Positions 18,067 through 27,457 of a stretch of DNA of 64,000 nucleotides are shown here, one piece after another (the stretch's first letter is position 1; each line of letters starts with the position of its first letter). This DNA is from Rhodococcoides fascians A44A. Its GTDB lineage: Bacteria; Actinomycetota; Actinomycetes; Mycobacteriales; Mycobacteriaceae. The notes beneath the pieces are model-generated. The model was not told the origin of the DNA. It searched no databases and was given only the letters and a program-made list of their open reading frames with translations. The stretch is taken from positions 143,732 to 207,731 of the forward strand of contig NZ_JMEX01000009.1 of the NCBI RefSeq assembly GCF_000760735.1, given 5' to 3'. Made by a program: the position numbers and the translations under genes.

Positions 18067-20030
18067 GCGAGTTCCTTCAATCCGTCGAGCAGGTCGGCGG
18101 GTAGGTCGTCAGGTTTCGCGGCGCGGGCCTGTTCCTGTTGCGCATCAGTAAATTTGGGAAGTATCAGGCGGGTGATGATCAGCCAAGTGACGCCGTGCCG
18201 ACCACACCAATCGTCGATGTCGCGTTGGTCGAGATCACGTTGAAGCCAGTCGAGCAACGAGAAAAGGTGGGGGAGGTGGCGTTCGGTGACCAACGCGTTC
18301 GGGCAGCGCAGGCAGGTCAGGAAGGACACCCCACACACTCCGCCGCCGCTGAATGGGCTGTGCTCGAAGTCCAGACACGAACTCACCAAGGTGTCCAGTT
18401 CGCCGTCGACTGCGCGCCGGATCTGATCGACCGAAACACCCAGTCCGGCGGCGGTGCCAGTTGGATCCGACACGAATGCAGCCGCCCCAGTGGGTCCGAG
18501 AATTCTCCCACGGAAGGCATGAGCATTGTGTTCTGCCTCGTGGAGTGCTTCGGTGAGTACCTCATCGGCCCAGTCACGCACCCTAGGATCGCTACGCAGG
18601 TAGTGCAGAAATGACACATCCGGCGTGTTCGTTCTCGACGCAGACCTGAGATGCCCTCCGACAGCGCGTGTTCGACGCACTTCCACCGTGGTTTTCAGAC
18701 GGTTCATCGACAACACCAACGGTTCCGCCCCCGGACCATTGCCGTCGGCTGTCAGACCATGCTGCGCAACCCACTTGCGATGCTCGAGCCATCGGCCAAC
18801 CTGCAGATCGAAAGGGTCGATGTGACCGTTGGCTGCCGAGCGCGTCCGGATGAAGTCCGCTGTTCCTCGCATGTTGTCACGTGTCCAAATGGACCACACC
18901 CGTCGGCTACCGCTGAATGCTCTGCTACTGCTGGTCAACTCGTGGAGCAGTAGGAAGAAGCCGCCGGGGGTGTGCAGTCCGGAGTCGTTCGGGCCGCCCT
19001 CCCAGTGCACTGTTTCGCAGGTACGAGCCTTTCCTCGCCGGCGCTTGATCACGTTGACCGCTACCGCGCGATCCTCCAGAACGCGGTGCTCGGGCGAAAG
19101 CTCCTTGATTGTTTCGCTGTTACGGCCACTGAGTCCGACGCCCAGCACGAGCAGGGGCAGCACGTCGCGGGTCGTGAGAAATAGTTGACCGGCCTTCGTC
19201 AGCCATCCGGCCAGGTCGGTGACAGATCCGGAGACAGTGCTCGGGCGTTGCGGTGGTGTGACGGCACCGGTGCTCGCCATCTCCGCCAGATGCGCGGCTC
19301 GCTCGCGTTCTGCCGCTGAAAGCGTGTGCGGCTGCAGCTCGAACACGGACAGCAATCGCCGCGACGACCGCAGCCGCCCGCGAAGGGCAGCGACGTCCGA
19401 ACGTGCCGCTGCCATGATCGCCATGAACTCGCGGTCCGAGTATCCGGGAGCCGCGCCGGCCCCGGGTCGGTGAGGTTCATGGAAGTCACCCGGTCGCGCT
19501 ACGTATTCTGCGACCTCCCAGTGCAATCGGGTGACCGGCAGGTGGCGAAGTATCAGTTTCACTGCAGCCATCTGTTGGGTCACGCGCGTCGCAGTGGTTC
19601 TTTTGAGCTGCAGTGCGCGATAGTGCTCGAGATTCGCCACCGTCACTCGGTCCAAACAGACAGGCGGCTGTGGGAGATCGCCGAGGAACCTCAGGAAACG
19701 CTGCAGAGTGATCCACCCGTTGTCGGCACCCGAACGGGTGCGCACCTGACCCACCGGCCCGATTCGAGCCGCCCATGCGACAGCCAGATCGGCGTGAAGC
19801 TCAGGGCAGGGCAACCGCGCGAACGAATAGTGCGCTGTCCTGTTGTCCTCGCCGTAGAACCGCACAACCGGCGGGTCGCCTGCTGATTGCTCGGTGACAT
19901 CGGGCTGGTAGTAGCCATCTGGATGCGGTGCCACGTGATGCAGTCCCGCACGGCGCACTTGGCCGTTGATCGGCTCAGACAACGCAATTGTCCGCGCAGG
20001 ATAAGTCGGGGTCGACTCGCTTCTCGACAA
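18063..20030 (-). CDS. Middle recombinase-type protein, module 2
   Basis: 655 residues from the ATG at 20030, which overlaps the upstream gene by 56 nt. A TTG at 19982 with only an 8-nt overlap is an alternative start and would fit the tight spacing elsewhere in the module. Motifs: GLSGRNSETIKELSPEHR, NRLKTTVEVRRTRAVGGH, HYLRSDPRVRDWADE, and a C-terminal Cys group (CGVSFLTCLRCPNALV). Counterpart of 2961-4769. Confidence 0.85.
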   Translation of the reverse strand: MSRSESTPTYPARTIALSEPINGQVRRAGLHHVAPHPDGYYQPDVTEQSAGDPPVVRFYGEDNRTAHYSFARLPCPELHADLAVAWAARIGPVGQVRTRSGADNGWITLQRFLRFLGDLPQPPVCLDRVTVANLEHYRALQLKRTTATRVTQQMAAVKLILRHLPVTRLHWEVAEYVARPGDFHEPHRPGAGAAPGYSDREFMAIMAAARSDVAALRGRLRSSRRLLSVFELQPHTLSAAERERAAHLAEMASTGAVTPPQRPSTVSGSVTDLAGWLTKAGQLFLTTRDVLPLLVLGVGLSGRNSETIKELSPEHRVLEDRAVAVNVIKRRRGKARTCETVHWEGGPNDSGLHTPGGFFLLLHELTSSSRAFSGSRRVWSIWTRDNMRGTADFIRTRSAANGHIDPFDLQVGRWLEHRKWVAQHGLTADGNGPGAEPLVLSMNRLKTTVEVRRTRAVGGHLRSASRTNTPDVSFLHYLRSDPRVRDWADEVLTEALHEAEHNAHAFRGRILGPTGAAAFVSDPTGTAAGLGVSVDQIRRAVDGELDTLVSSCLDFEHSPFSGGGVCGVSFLTCLRCPNALVTERHLPHLFSLLDWLQRDLDQRDIDDWCGRHGVTWLIITRLILPKFTDAQQEQARAAKPDDLPADLLDGLKELA

Positions 20031-21456
20031 CGGTGGGCTCCCACCCGTCGGGGACCAACGCCACGCGCGTCTCCATCTCCAATTCCGAGAGGGTGTGCAG
20101 GTAGATCTGTGTCGTCTCGATCGAGCGATGCCCCAATCGAATGCGGATCCAGTTCAGCGGGTCGCCGAACACACGTTGGTACGTCTCGCGCTGAGGTCCC
20201 GACATCGGTGTCAGCTCCTTGATATGCCCGCGCCACAGTTGTTCGAGAGTGATCACGGCAAACGAATGCCGAAGCATGTGCGGATGACACCGGATCGGGA
20301 CCTCGCGGCGCACACAGCGGCGGTTTGCTGTCTTGAACACTTCCTGCCACGCGGACGGCTTGCTCGGAAGACCGTCCTCGTTGATCCACAGGGCAATTGG
20401 CTCCAAGCCCTCGCGGCACTCGATGAAAGTACGGCGCCGCTCGTCGTGGGTGAGCTTGGCAGCGTCGACCCGTTCGCCGCCGATTCGAACGAACGGCCGA
20501 AGCCGATTGGCAACGATCAGCGGACTCCGAATCTGCTCGTACGCGCCGTTCGCCTGGGCCATCTCGATGGCTTCCGCCCGCTCTATCGCGATGTAGTTCC
20601 ATACCTCGGTCAACGTCGACATCGGGAAGTAGATGTGGCGGGCCGATCCACCCTTGGCGATACTCCGCGGAAGCCACGATCGAACGTTCAACGTGCCCGC
20701 TACTGGGTGAGGGAATTCGAACACACTCAAGCTTGTCTGCTCGGACAACCGTAAACCGGTGCGAATCATCAGGTCGCAATAAGCCCCGTTCCGTGAGGCA
20801 AACCGTCCGCGGAACGCCGGATCCGGCAACCCTGCCATGTCGAAACCTCGGACACCTATATCGCGCCACCGCCGATACGTGGCCGGTGGGAGCCACGCGA
20901 CGTCATTGACTCGGCCCCTGTGCGATGACTCTGCCGGTGTTTGACCGCGGGGTCTCCGTGGATCTCGGCTGCGAGATAGGCGCTGCACGAACGGGTTACA
21001 TGCGGCGTGCCCGCGTACGACTGCCCAGCGATAGAACTGGTTCACCGTCGCTACCTCACGGTCCCACGTCGTAGCTTCTACTCGTGCGCCCGCCGGGTCG
21101 AGCAATCGCCAATGCTTGTACGCATCACGATCGCCTGGCGTTGCATCAGTCCATGATCTCTGGGATCGGTTGTCCCATAGGAATTTCAGGAACCGTTTCA
21201 GGTCGTACGCATACGCTGCCTGGGTGGTCGGCGGTGCGTTGATCAACTCCGTGGTGAAAAAGTCGTTCAGGCGTACGTCGTATCGTCCGGACGGATCGAT
21301 CAGGTACGGAGTGCCATCCGGCGTTTTGCCGGTGTGAGGCAATCTGTCGAGATCCTCCGATTCAGCCCCCGGGTCGTTCACTGACCGAGGTATAGGCAAC
21401 TGCTGACGAGTGAAAAACAGTCGCCAGCCCAATACGCCGGAACCCCCCGAATGCAC
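19975..21456 (-). CDS. Tyrosine recombinase/integrase (TnpA-like), module 2
   Basis: 493 residues. Complete catalytic boxes: MIRTGLRLSEQTSL, HPHMLRHSFAVITLEQL, IRLGHRSIETTQIYLHTLSE. GTG start at 21456 has TAGCTT exactly 6 nt upstream on the minus strand, indicating a leaderless transcript for the whole four-gene module. The aligned core (GFDMAGLPDPAFRGRFASRN) is recognisably the same family as module 1 but differs at about half of the positions I compared. Confidence 0.92.
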   Translation of the reverse strand: MHSGGSGVLGWRLFFTRQQLPIPRSVNDPGAESEDLDRLPHTGKTPDGTPYLIDPSGRYDVRLNDFFTTELINAPPTTQAAYAYDLKRFLKFLWDNRSQRSWTDATPGDRDAYKHWRLLDPAGARVEATTWDREVATVNQFYRWAVVRGHAACNPFVQRLSRSRDPRRPRGQTPAESSHRGRVNDVAWLPPATYRRWRDIGVRGFDMAGLPDPAFRGRFASRNGAYCDLMIRTGLRLSEQTSLSVFEFPHPVAGTLNVRSWLPRSIAKGGSARHIYFPMSTLTEVWNYIAIERAEAIEMAQANGAYEQIRSPLIVANRLRPFVRIGGERVDAAKLTHDERRRTFIECREGLEPIALWINEDGLPSKPSAWQEVFKTANRRCVRREVPIRCHPHMLRHSFAVITLEQLWRGHIKELTPMSGPQRETYQRVFGDPLNWIRIRLGHRSIETTQIYLHTLSELEMETRVALVPDGWEPTVVEKRVDPDLSCADNCVV

Positions 21457-21586
21457 AGCCGCAAGCTATCACCGATACCTGCGGACAAAGTTCAGAACCG
21501 CATAACGCCTCGATCACCAATGGTGCCCCGCCGACGCCGCCCAGCCCGTCGAGTAGCTACCGGAGCGGGGTGTTCGGGCTGGCCGA

Positions 21587-23491
21587 TCAGTCTTGTTCTG
21601 TAATCGGTGTTTTCCGATGGGCAAGTGCGTTACTCATCAACGCATCCATCCATTCCCGTGTCATGTCCAAGCCTGAGTGGTTTTCCAGCAGTTCAGCGGC
21701 GGTAGCCGCCACCTTCTGTGAGAATAGAGCCAGAATGCTGATTGACTCGTGCGCCACCAGAGTCGTCACCACATTCAGTGCGTCACCACGCGCGCGTTGC
21801 AAGGCGTACGGCTCGTGAGCGTCGAGCTGCAAGTCCTTCAGGAGCTCTCTTGCGCCTTCCCAGTTAGGCTTTTTGTGGGCGTGCGCGTATGCGCCCAATA
21901 CTCGATTCCAAGCCGACAGTCGACTCCACCCGGCGGTCTCTATCCACCGCTGGGGCTTGTTGTGTACGGATTTTTCAAGGCGCTGCGCTTTCTCCGGTTT
22001 CGTCCGGTGGACTCTTGATCGAGCGATTTGTTCGAGCGTGCATCGAAGCGAGGCCATCGCCCGGTCGTCGTCTTCCAACCACAGCCAGTATGCGGACCGC
22101 AACGTCGACGACACCAGAGCCAGTGGAGTCGATGCTGCTGGTAGCAGAGGACCGTTGCGTGTCCACAGAGCAGCAAGAGCTGCCAACTCGGCAACCACGA
22201 TGTAGTTCGTCCCGCGCGAGGCCACCGAGTCAATGTTGAAATCGTCGCCTAGTTCGTCTCGCTCGGCGGCGAGGGCTCGTAGCGCAAACGATGCACTCGC
22301 CTGGCGATGAGCGCCGAAGGCTAAAGTCGCAAGCTCGTCGTCCCGATACAAGCGACCTGCGGGCCGATGATTCCAGGCCAGCGACTCGTACGTGGATCGT
22401 TGATCGTCTAGGTAGCGAACAAACACCGGCAAGAGGCCTTCATCGGGCGACAATGGCATGACTGTAGGCAATCTCGGCAGTACGAACGATGCCGAATAAG
22501 GGAGGGCATCATCTGGTGGTTCTTCACACGCGACGTCAGCCGACGGCCGTACGGCAAGGTTGATACTTGCTATCAACGTCACGGCGTCCTCGGGATCGCC
22601 CTGCCGATACAGGCCAGCAGCCGTCATGTACTGGATCTGGGTAAGGCTCAAGCTCAACGCGTCCGCTATGCAGTCCACCGCGCCGTATACGACACTTGGT
22701 ACATCGAATCTGCTCAGGAGCGCGGCCGACTCCCACCACATGGCTTCCTCGAAGAGTCGCGCATGCATTATTTCGCTGAGAACGCCGTAGACGACGGCTG
22801 GGCATACTTCACGTCCGTTCGCCAGGACGACGTGCTTATGAGGTGCGGTTGGCTCCTCTGTGCTTGCGGAGCTGTCGTCGCCCTCGATATCTTGCGCAGT
22901 AGTCGGGTCTGCGTCGCCCTCGATGTTGGATGATTCCGGCGGTGCGCCAGGATTTGGCATGCGCTCGGCGTATGCGGTCCACGCACGCGCGATGAAGTCC
23001 TCCACTTTTTCAGACGGATGTTGCTCGACTCCGACGACAGGTGCCATGACCGCAGTCCATCGTTCGAGTTGTTGTCGGGCGATCGTGGCAGCGGCCACCA
23101 CTTGTCCTGCGAGAAGCAGTCGGGTGGCCGCGACGCAGCTGTCCACTCCCCAACCGAGGTCGTGAGGCCATTTGCCATAATAGGCTGACGGTGCGCGATC
23201 CAAAGTGAGGTTCAGCTTGCGATGCGCGATATCCAGTATTGCTATCGGTGCCAGAAAAAGGATTGCTTCGAATCGGAATCCATCCGGCAGCTTCTCCGTG
23301 TTCTTCATCCTGACGTTGTGGCGCGCAATCAGAGTCTCGGCCAATCGATCGGGTCCAGATCCGCACATGCGCTCGTAATCGCGCACTTTGGTGCCGACTC
23401 GCCGTCCACGGTCATCTTTGCGCTTCGCTTTGCGTTCTGCGCTGCTCAGATGGTCCATATCGCCAGGCGACGGAATGCTTGCTCTGTCCAT
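21587..23491 (-). CDS. Large hypothetical protein
   Basis: 634 residues. The ATG at 23491 has TAGGCT (complement of 23498-23503) exactly 6 nt before it, so start and promoter agree. N-terminus basic (AERKAKRKDDRGRRVGTK), an acidic Ser-rich linker near residues 200-225, and otherwise Ala/Leu-rich helices that suggest a tetratricopeptide-like or all-alpha protein. No catalytic motif or membrane segment recognised. It stands alone between recombinase module 2 and a low-GC patch, so it is probably cargo of a mobile region. Confidence 0.75.
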   Translation of the reverse strand: MDRASIPSPGDMDHLSSAERKAKRKDDRGRRVGTKVRDYERMCGSGPDRLAETLIARHNVRMKNTEKLPDGFRFEAILFLAPIAILDIAHRKLNLTLDRAPSAYYGKWPHDLGWGVDSCVAATRLLLAGQVVAAATIARQQLERWTAVMAPVVGVEQHPSEKVEDFIARAWTAYAERMPNPGAPPESSNIEGDADPTTAQDIEGDDSSASTEEPTAPHKHVVLANGREVCPAVVYGVLSEIMHARLFEEAMWWESAALLSRFDVPSVVYGAVDCIADALSLSLTQIQYMTAAGLYRQGDPEDAVTLIASINLAVRPSADVACEEPPDDALPYSASFVLPRLPTVMPLSPDEGLLPVFVRYLDDQRSTYESLAWNHRPAGRLYRDDELATLAFGAHRQASASFALRALAAERDELGDDFNIDSVASRGTNYIVVAELAALAALWTRNGPLLPAASTPLALVSSTLRSAYWLWLEDDDRAMASLRCTLEQIARSRVHRTKPEKAQRLEKSVHNKPQRWIETAGWSRLSAWNRVLGAYAHAHKKPNWEGARELLKDLQLDAHEPYALQRARGDALNVVTTLVAHESISILALFSQKVAATAAELLENHSGLDMTREWMDALMSNALAHRKTPITEQD

Positions 23492-23859
23492 TCGTGCAGC
23501 CTACGAGGTCGAGCAATGCTAGGTCGCCGAATGCAGTCAGCCAGCTGTAGAGTGGTCCCAGCATGCACGACGCCTCCGGGGTGATTGAGGCGAGGTCTTG
23601 AATCGTTTTGGCCGGTGATCCGGGAAGTGCTATCGCAGGTATCGAAGCGGTCAATTCCGTAAGGTCTGCCGGGCAGCGGCGCGGCAGAATTGATGCGACA
23701 ATAGGACTACTTAAAGTATCTGCCTTCTACTCTTCGCAGAGTTCGTTCTCATCGTTTGGAGGAATGGGTTGCTCAAGCGAAAAGGTGAATTACCTGCTAT
23801 AATTGGTGGATGCCGGAAAAGCATCGGTAAATCTATTGAATGGAGGATCTATTTGAATC
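23492..23859. other. 368-nt gene-free region turning AT-rich
   Basis: GC content falls sharply from about 23690 onward. No gene is supported. It holds an extended -10 box (23795-23803) and a short hairpin (GATGC/GCATC, about 23809-23826) upstream of the low-GC small gene. Confidence 0.5.
23795..23803 (+). promoter_or_regulatory. Extended -10 promoter of the low-GC small gene
   Basis: TGCTATAAT is a perfect extended -10 (TGN plus TATAAT at 23798-23803). A TTGCTC at 23769-23774 is too distant (23 nt) for a normal -35. Predicted transcription start is near 23810, giving a leader of about 50 nt. Confidence 0.5.
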
Positions 23860-24000
23860 ATGATAGATAAATTATACACCTTAGCGGCGATCATTGTTGC
23901 CGTGACAGAAGTAATTAAGGCAACAACGGGATTGGTTGTAGCAGCGTCTACATTGATCCCTTCGATATTAATGTTGATTTGCATTATTGCGGCGCTTTAA
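23860..24000 (+). CDS. 46-residue low-GC hydrophobic membrane peptide
   Basis: Starts MIDKLYTLAAIIVAVTE and ends MLICIIAAL. Two hydrophobic segments (about residues 5-18 and 23-46) are split by one Glu-Val-Ile-Lys stretch, which suits a two-helix holin-like or type I toxin-like peptide. GGAGG lies 13 nt before the ATG. AT-rich codons (ATA, TTA, AAA, ATT) are unlike every neighbour, which indicates recent transfer from a low-GC donor. A strong terminator follows at once. Not a member of any family I can name; a bacteriocin-like role is possible but it has no export or immunity genes beside it. Confidence 0.6.
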   Translation: MIDKLYTLAAIIVAVTEVIKATTGLVVAASTLIPSILMLICIIAAL

Positions 24001-24010
24001 TCGATGGAAA

Positions 24011-24043
24011 GACCCGTCACTCGACCTAGGGTGGCGGGTTTTC
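24011..24043 (+). terminator. Rho-independent terminator after the low-GC gene
   Basis: Stem ACCCGTCAC / GTGGCGGGT (one G-T pair) with a loop of about 10 nt, followed by TTTT. It begins 11 nt after the stop codon. Confidence 0.75.
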
Positions 24044-24243
24044 TGTATCTGTAATGTCGGTTTTCATGGTCGTGTTTTCGTTTCGGTCGGTCAGTGGTTA
24101 AGAATGCTGGTCGTGGCGACTTCGGCCAAGACGTCAATCCTGACAGACAGAATAGGCCTCTAAAATTCCAAATCCCACGCACGTTACAGCGTTCCGAGCA
24201 GTTCCATCCAGGGATAAAGCCGAGAGGTCAACCGGCCGGTGAA

Positions 24244-24978
24244 CTAGCGAGTTCCTGAACGGGTAGTCGAACTGGAGTAGTTTGCGATACGTTGGGTCAG
24301 CTGTTCTGCGACCGCCTCGGTGGAGGCGGGGTTCTGTCCGGTGATGAGCGTGTCGGTGATTTCGATGTGCTGCTGCCACGGGTGTCCTGCGGTGTACGTG
24401 CCGCCCCGGCGCTGGATTTCCTGCTCGACGGTGAAGGGGAGCGTGCCGAGCAGTCCTACATCGGCTTCCTCTTGGTCCGAGAAACTCGTCATCGTCAGGG
24501 CTGCATACGGCCACGTTGCTCCGGATGCTGTGTCGGCAAGCAACGCCGCAGTTCCATGGCAGACCGTCGCGATCGGGGTCCCCTCCCGTCGGAGCGCGCG
24601 GAGAAACTCTCCAACGTGAGAGTTCTTGTGCAGGTCCACCACTGGCCCGTAGCCGCCGGGCACAAAGATCCCGTCGACGGTAGAGGGGTCAACCGTTTCG
24701 AGCGCGGCCGGCGCGCGCAAATTTTCGCTCAGACCGGATAGGTACGTTCTGTACCCGTCAGGGTCTGGGCTGTGAGGGGCGTGCATGCTGTCGGGCTCGA
24801 CGTGCGCAGCGCCGCCGCCGGGTGTCGCGATGATCGTCCGTATGTTTGCGGCCGTGAAGATTCGATGGGCTGTGATGAACTCTTCGGCCCAGAAGCCGCA
24901 TGGTTGAGTGGAGCCGTCATTGAGCGTCAGAATGTGGGCTTCGGACAGCAGGATCGTGATGGTCGACGTTGGTGTCAC
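24244..24978 (-). CDS. DJ-1/PfpI-family (Hsp31-like) protein
   Basis: 244 residues from the GTG at 24978, which overlaps the cupin gene stop as GTGA. Nucleophile-elbow Cys in IATVCHGTAALL (about residue 140), the conserved Glu in LLSEAHILTL near the N-terminus, and a VPGGYGPVVDL loop. The length and inserts suit Hsp31/glyoxalase III-type members, which remove methylglyoxal-like aldehydes or act as hydrolases. As last gene of the operon it may detoxify a reactive aldehyde or ketone intermediate; this is inference. Confidence 0.85.
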   Translation of the reverse strand: MTPTSTITILLSEAHILTLNDGSTQPCGFWAEEFITAHRIFTAANIRTIIATPGGGAAHVEPDSMHAPHSPDPDGYRTYLSGLSENLRAPAALETVDPSTVDGIFVPGGYGPVVDLHKNSHVGEFLRALRREGTPIATVCHGTAALLADTASGATWPYAALTMTSFSDQEEADVGLLGTLPFTVEQEIQRRGGTYTAGHPWQQHIEITDTLITGQNPASTEAVAEQLTQRIANYSSSTTRSGTR

Positions 24979-25982
24979 CGTTGTGCGTCTTTCTCTTCGC
25001 GGTAGAGACCGAGGGCGGTCATCGCGGGCGCGTCGTTGAACTCGAACAGCACGGCTGGAATGTCGGTGTCGTTGACGTAGCTGACAGTCGACCACGATGG
25101 AACGGCGAGGCTGTCTCCTTCGCTGCACCGGAACGGCTTTCCGTCGACGTGGATGGTGGACAACCCTTGTGCCCCGATCAAGACGGCGGAAGCGGTGCGC
25201 CGCATCGGTTGTGTTTGGATCCCTGCAGGTAGGAGTGTGAATGCAGCATCGATGACCGGTGTGACAGGGTCGTGGGTTCCTTCTGCGTGCAGGGTGTGTC
25301 GGTATGCGTGGTGCGGGTCGGCCTCGTGGGTCCGCTGTTGCTCACCGAGAGCGCGAAGTACGTTGTCCCACTTGTAGAGCAGCGGCTCGCTCAGGTTTCG
25401 GTGGTGTCTGTCTTGCGCGAAAATGTGGGGCTCGAGGTGGGTGTTGTCGGTGTGGAGCTCGAACTGTGTCGCGGCGAGGGCGGCGACGAGGGGGTCGTTG
25501 GTGCAATCCTGCCAGATGGCGGGGGAGTCGGTGGGGCTGTCGTTGCCGTGCTCATGCCATTCGCCGGCGGGGGTGATCACCACGTCGCGAGGCTCGAGAT
25601 ACATCTTGGTTCCACCGACGGCCGTCCATGCCCCGTCACCCTCGTGCATGTAGCGCAGGGCCGTCGGCGCGTGCCGATGCGGGGTCATACCTTCACCGCG
25701 GTTGATGATCTGCAGCCCCGAATAGAGATATCCGACGGCGGCCTCGCGGGCATGGCCCGGATTGGCGAGGGTCAGTACCCGTAGAGCTGCTCGGTCGCCC
25801 TTGACCATGTCGGCGGCCGCGATCGCGAGCGGTCGAAGCTCGGCATAACTCCAGTGCACGGCATGGGAGTCGGGGGCCGGGGCCCACGGCAAGTTCTCGT
25901 TGGCCGCGGACCACCGCCCGATGGCGGAGATTGCTGCCGCCTTCTCGTGCAGCATGGCCTCGGTGGAAATGGTGGTGGTCAC
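24975..25982 (-). CDS. Cupin, gentisate 1,2-dioxygenase-like
   Basis: 335 residues from the GTG at 25982 (GTGA overlap with the decarboxylase). Two cupin domains. The first carries the metal ligand set GMTPHRHAPTALRYMHEGDG with a later His in GEWHEHGN; the second (about residues 245-320) has HVDGKPFRCSEGDSLAVPS and lacks most ligands. This is the layout of gentisate, salicylate or 1-hydroxy-2-naphthoate ring-cleaving dioxygenases (Fe(II), extradiol-like). Substrate is probably a hydroxylated aromatic acid. Confidence 0.85.
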   Translation of the reverse strand: MTTTISTEAMLHEKAAAISAIGRWSAANENLPWAPAPDSHAVHWSYAELRPLAIAAADMVKGDRAALRVLTLANPGHAREAAVGYLYSGLQIINRGEGMTPHRHAPTALRYMHEGDGAWTAVGGTKMYLEPRDVVITPAGEWHEHGNDSPTDSPAIWQDCTNDPLVAALAATQFELHTDNTHLEPHIFAQDRHHRNLSEPLLYKWDNVLRALGEQQRTHEADPHHAYRHTLHAEGTHDPVTPVIDAAFTLLPAGIQTQPMRRTASAVLIGAQGLSTIHVDGKPFRCSEGDSLAVPSWSTVSYVNDTDIPAVLFEFNDAPAMTALGLYREEKDAQR

Positions 25983-27457
25983 GATGCAGGTACCTCCTGT
26001 TGGGTGACGGTCACTGAAGCGAGTGGTCGGGGTGTGCCGACGACGGCGTCGGCTGCCTCGGTAAGTTCGGCAACCAGTTGGTCGATGTGGTCGGCAGTGG
26101 TGTGGATGTTGCCGATGGACACTCGGATGACGTAGTGGCCGTCGAGCTCGGAGTGGGAGAGCAGCGTCCGGTGGGTGCTGTTGACGGTCTCGAGGATCTT
26201 CCGCGTCGCCTGTCCGTCGGCAGAGGAGATCCGGAGGCAGAGCAAGGGGAGCGGCGAATCGTTCGCGAGATGCCACCGCGGGTCTGCGGCAAGGGCGTCT
26301 CGCAGCCTCGTCGCCAGGGTGAGACTGTGTTCGAGTCGAGTTCGGATGCCTCGTATTCCGAAGGCGCGCAGGGTCCACCACAGTTTCAGAGCTCGGAATT
26401 GTCGCCCAAGGTTGAGGGTGTAATTCATGTAGTCGATACCGCCGGTGGTGTCGGTACGCAGGTATTCGGGAACCAGTGTGAAGGCGGCTTCGAGTGCTCC
26501 GGGGTGACGGCAGAACAGTGCCCCGCACTCCATAGGGGTGAAGAGCACTTTGTGTGGGTTGGCGACGAGAGAATCGGCGGCCGCGAGTGACGGAAGGACC
26601 TGCGCGATGGCCGGGGCTATGCGCCAGAAGCCTCCGTACGCGGCGTCGACGTGCAGCCACACTCGGTGGTCGCGGCACACGGCCGCAATCGCCTCGACCG
26701 GGTCGAGAGCACCTGAAGTGGTCGTACCGACGGTGGCGACAACAGCGATCGGTGTGTAACCGTCCGCGACGTCCGATCCAATGCGAGTCGACAGAGCAGC
26801 AGGATCGAGTTGGCCGCTAGCGTCGGTGGGTAGGCGTACGACATTGTCGAGCCCGATGCCGAGAGCGATCGCAGCTTTGTCGACCGACGAGTGGGCCTGG
26901 TCGGAGGCGTAGATCCGGCCGGGTTTCTGGCCGGATGTTCCGTGATGTCGAACCTCGGGCTGTGCCCGGTGGCGGGCGGTGGCCAACGCGTAGAACGTGC
27001 CCAGTGATGCACCGTCGACGAGCAGTGCGTCTGCGGCGGGGTAGTCGAGCAGTTCGGCGAGCCATCTGGTGACGGTGTCTTCGACGGCGGCAGCCGAGGG
27101 CGCGCTCTTCCACAACATGACGTTGACGTTCAATGCCGCAGCGGTCATCTCGGCGAGGATGGCCGGTCCGGAGGAACTGTTGCTGAAGTAGGCGTGGAAT
27201 CGTGGATGGTTCCAGTGCGTCAAATGCGGAACGACGTTGTTCCAGGTGTCGTCGAGTATGTCGGCGAAATCTGTTGCCTCGGACGGCAGCTCGCTGTCGA
27301 TCGCGTCGGCGACATCGGCCGCATCGGCCGGCGTCGTGACGGGCACGTCGTCGAGCGCGGCGAAGTGTCGACATATTCGATCGAGGGTGTCGGTGCCGAA
27401 GGCTTTGAGCTGCTCGGGAGTCCAGTCGCCAGTCGGCTTTGTTGGGTCGGGGGTCAT
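25979..27457 (-). CDS. PLP-dependent (aromatic L-amino-acid) decarboxylase
   Basis: 492 residues, group II decarboxylase. Motifs: HWNHPRFHAYFSNSSSGPAI (substrate/PLP pocket), WLHVDAAYGGFW (PLP-binding Asp) and SLVANPHKVLFTPMECGA with the Schiff-base Lys. The start ATG at 27457 overlaps the upstream stop (ATGA). Expected to turn an aromatic amino acid into the amine, with PLP. Its coupling to a ring-cleaving cupin suggests an amino-acid-derived aromatic is processed, but order and substrate are inferred. Confidence 0.92.
   Translation of the reverse strand: MTPDPTKPTGDWTPEQLKAFGTDTLDRICRHFAALDDVPVTTPADAADVADAIDSELPSEATDFADILDDTWNNVVPHLTHWNHPRFHAYFSNSSSGPAILAEMTAAALNVNVMLWKSAPSAAAVEDTVTRWLAELLDYPAADALLVDGASLGTFYALATARHRAQPEVRHHGTSGQKPGRIYASDQAHSSVDKAAIALGIGLDNVVRLPTDASGQLDPAALSTRIGSDVADGYTPIAVVATVGTTTSGALDPVEAIAAVCRDHRVWLHVDAAYGGFWRIAPAIAQVLPSLAAADSLVANPHKVLFTPMECGALFCRHPGALEAAFTLVPEYLRTDTTGGIDYMNYTLNLGRQFRALKLWWTLRAFGIRGIRTRLEHSLTLATRLRDALAADPRWHLANDSPLPLLCLRISSADGQATRKILETVNSTHRTLLSHSELDGHYVIRVSIGNIHTTADHIDQLVAELTEAADAVVGTPRPLASVTVTQQEVPAS

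Noticed and set aside
23860..24000. Circular or leaderless bacteriocin
   Set aside because: The peptide is hydrophobic but not cationic and has no maturation, export or immunity gene nearby; kept only as an unknown membrane peptide.
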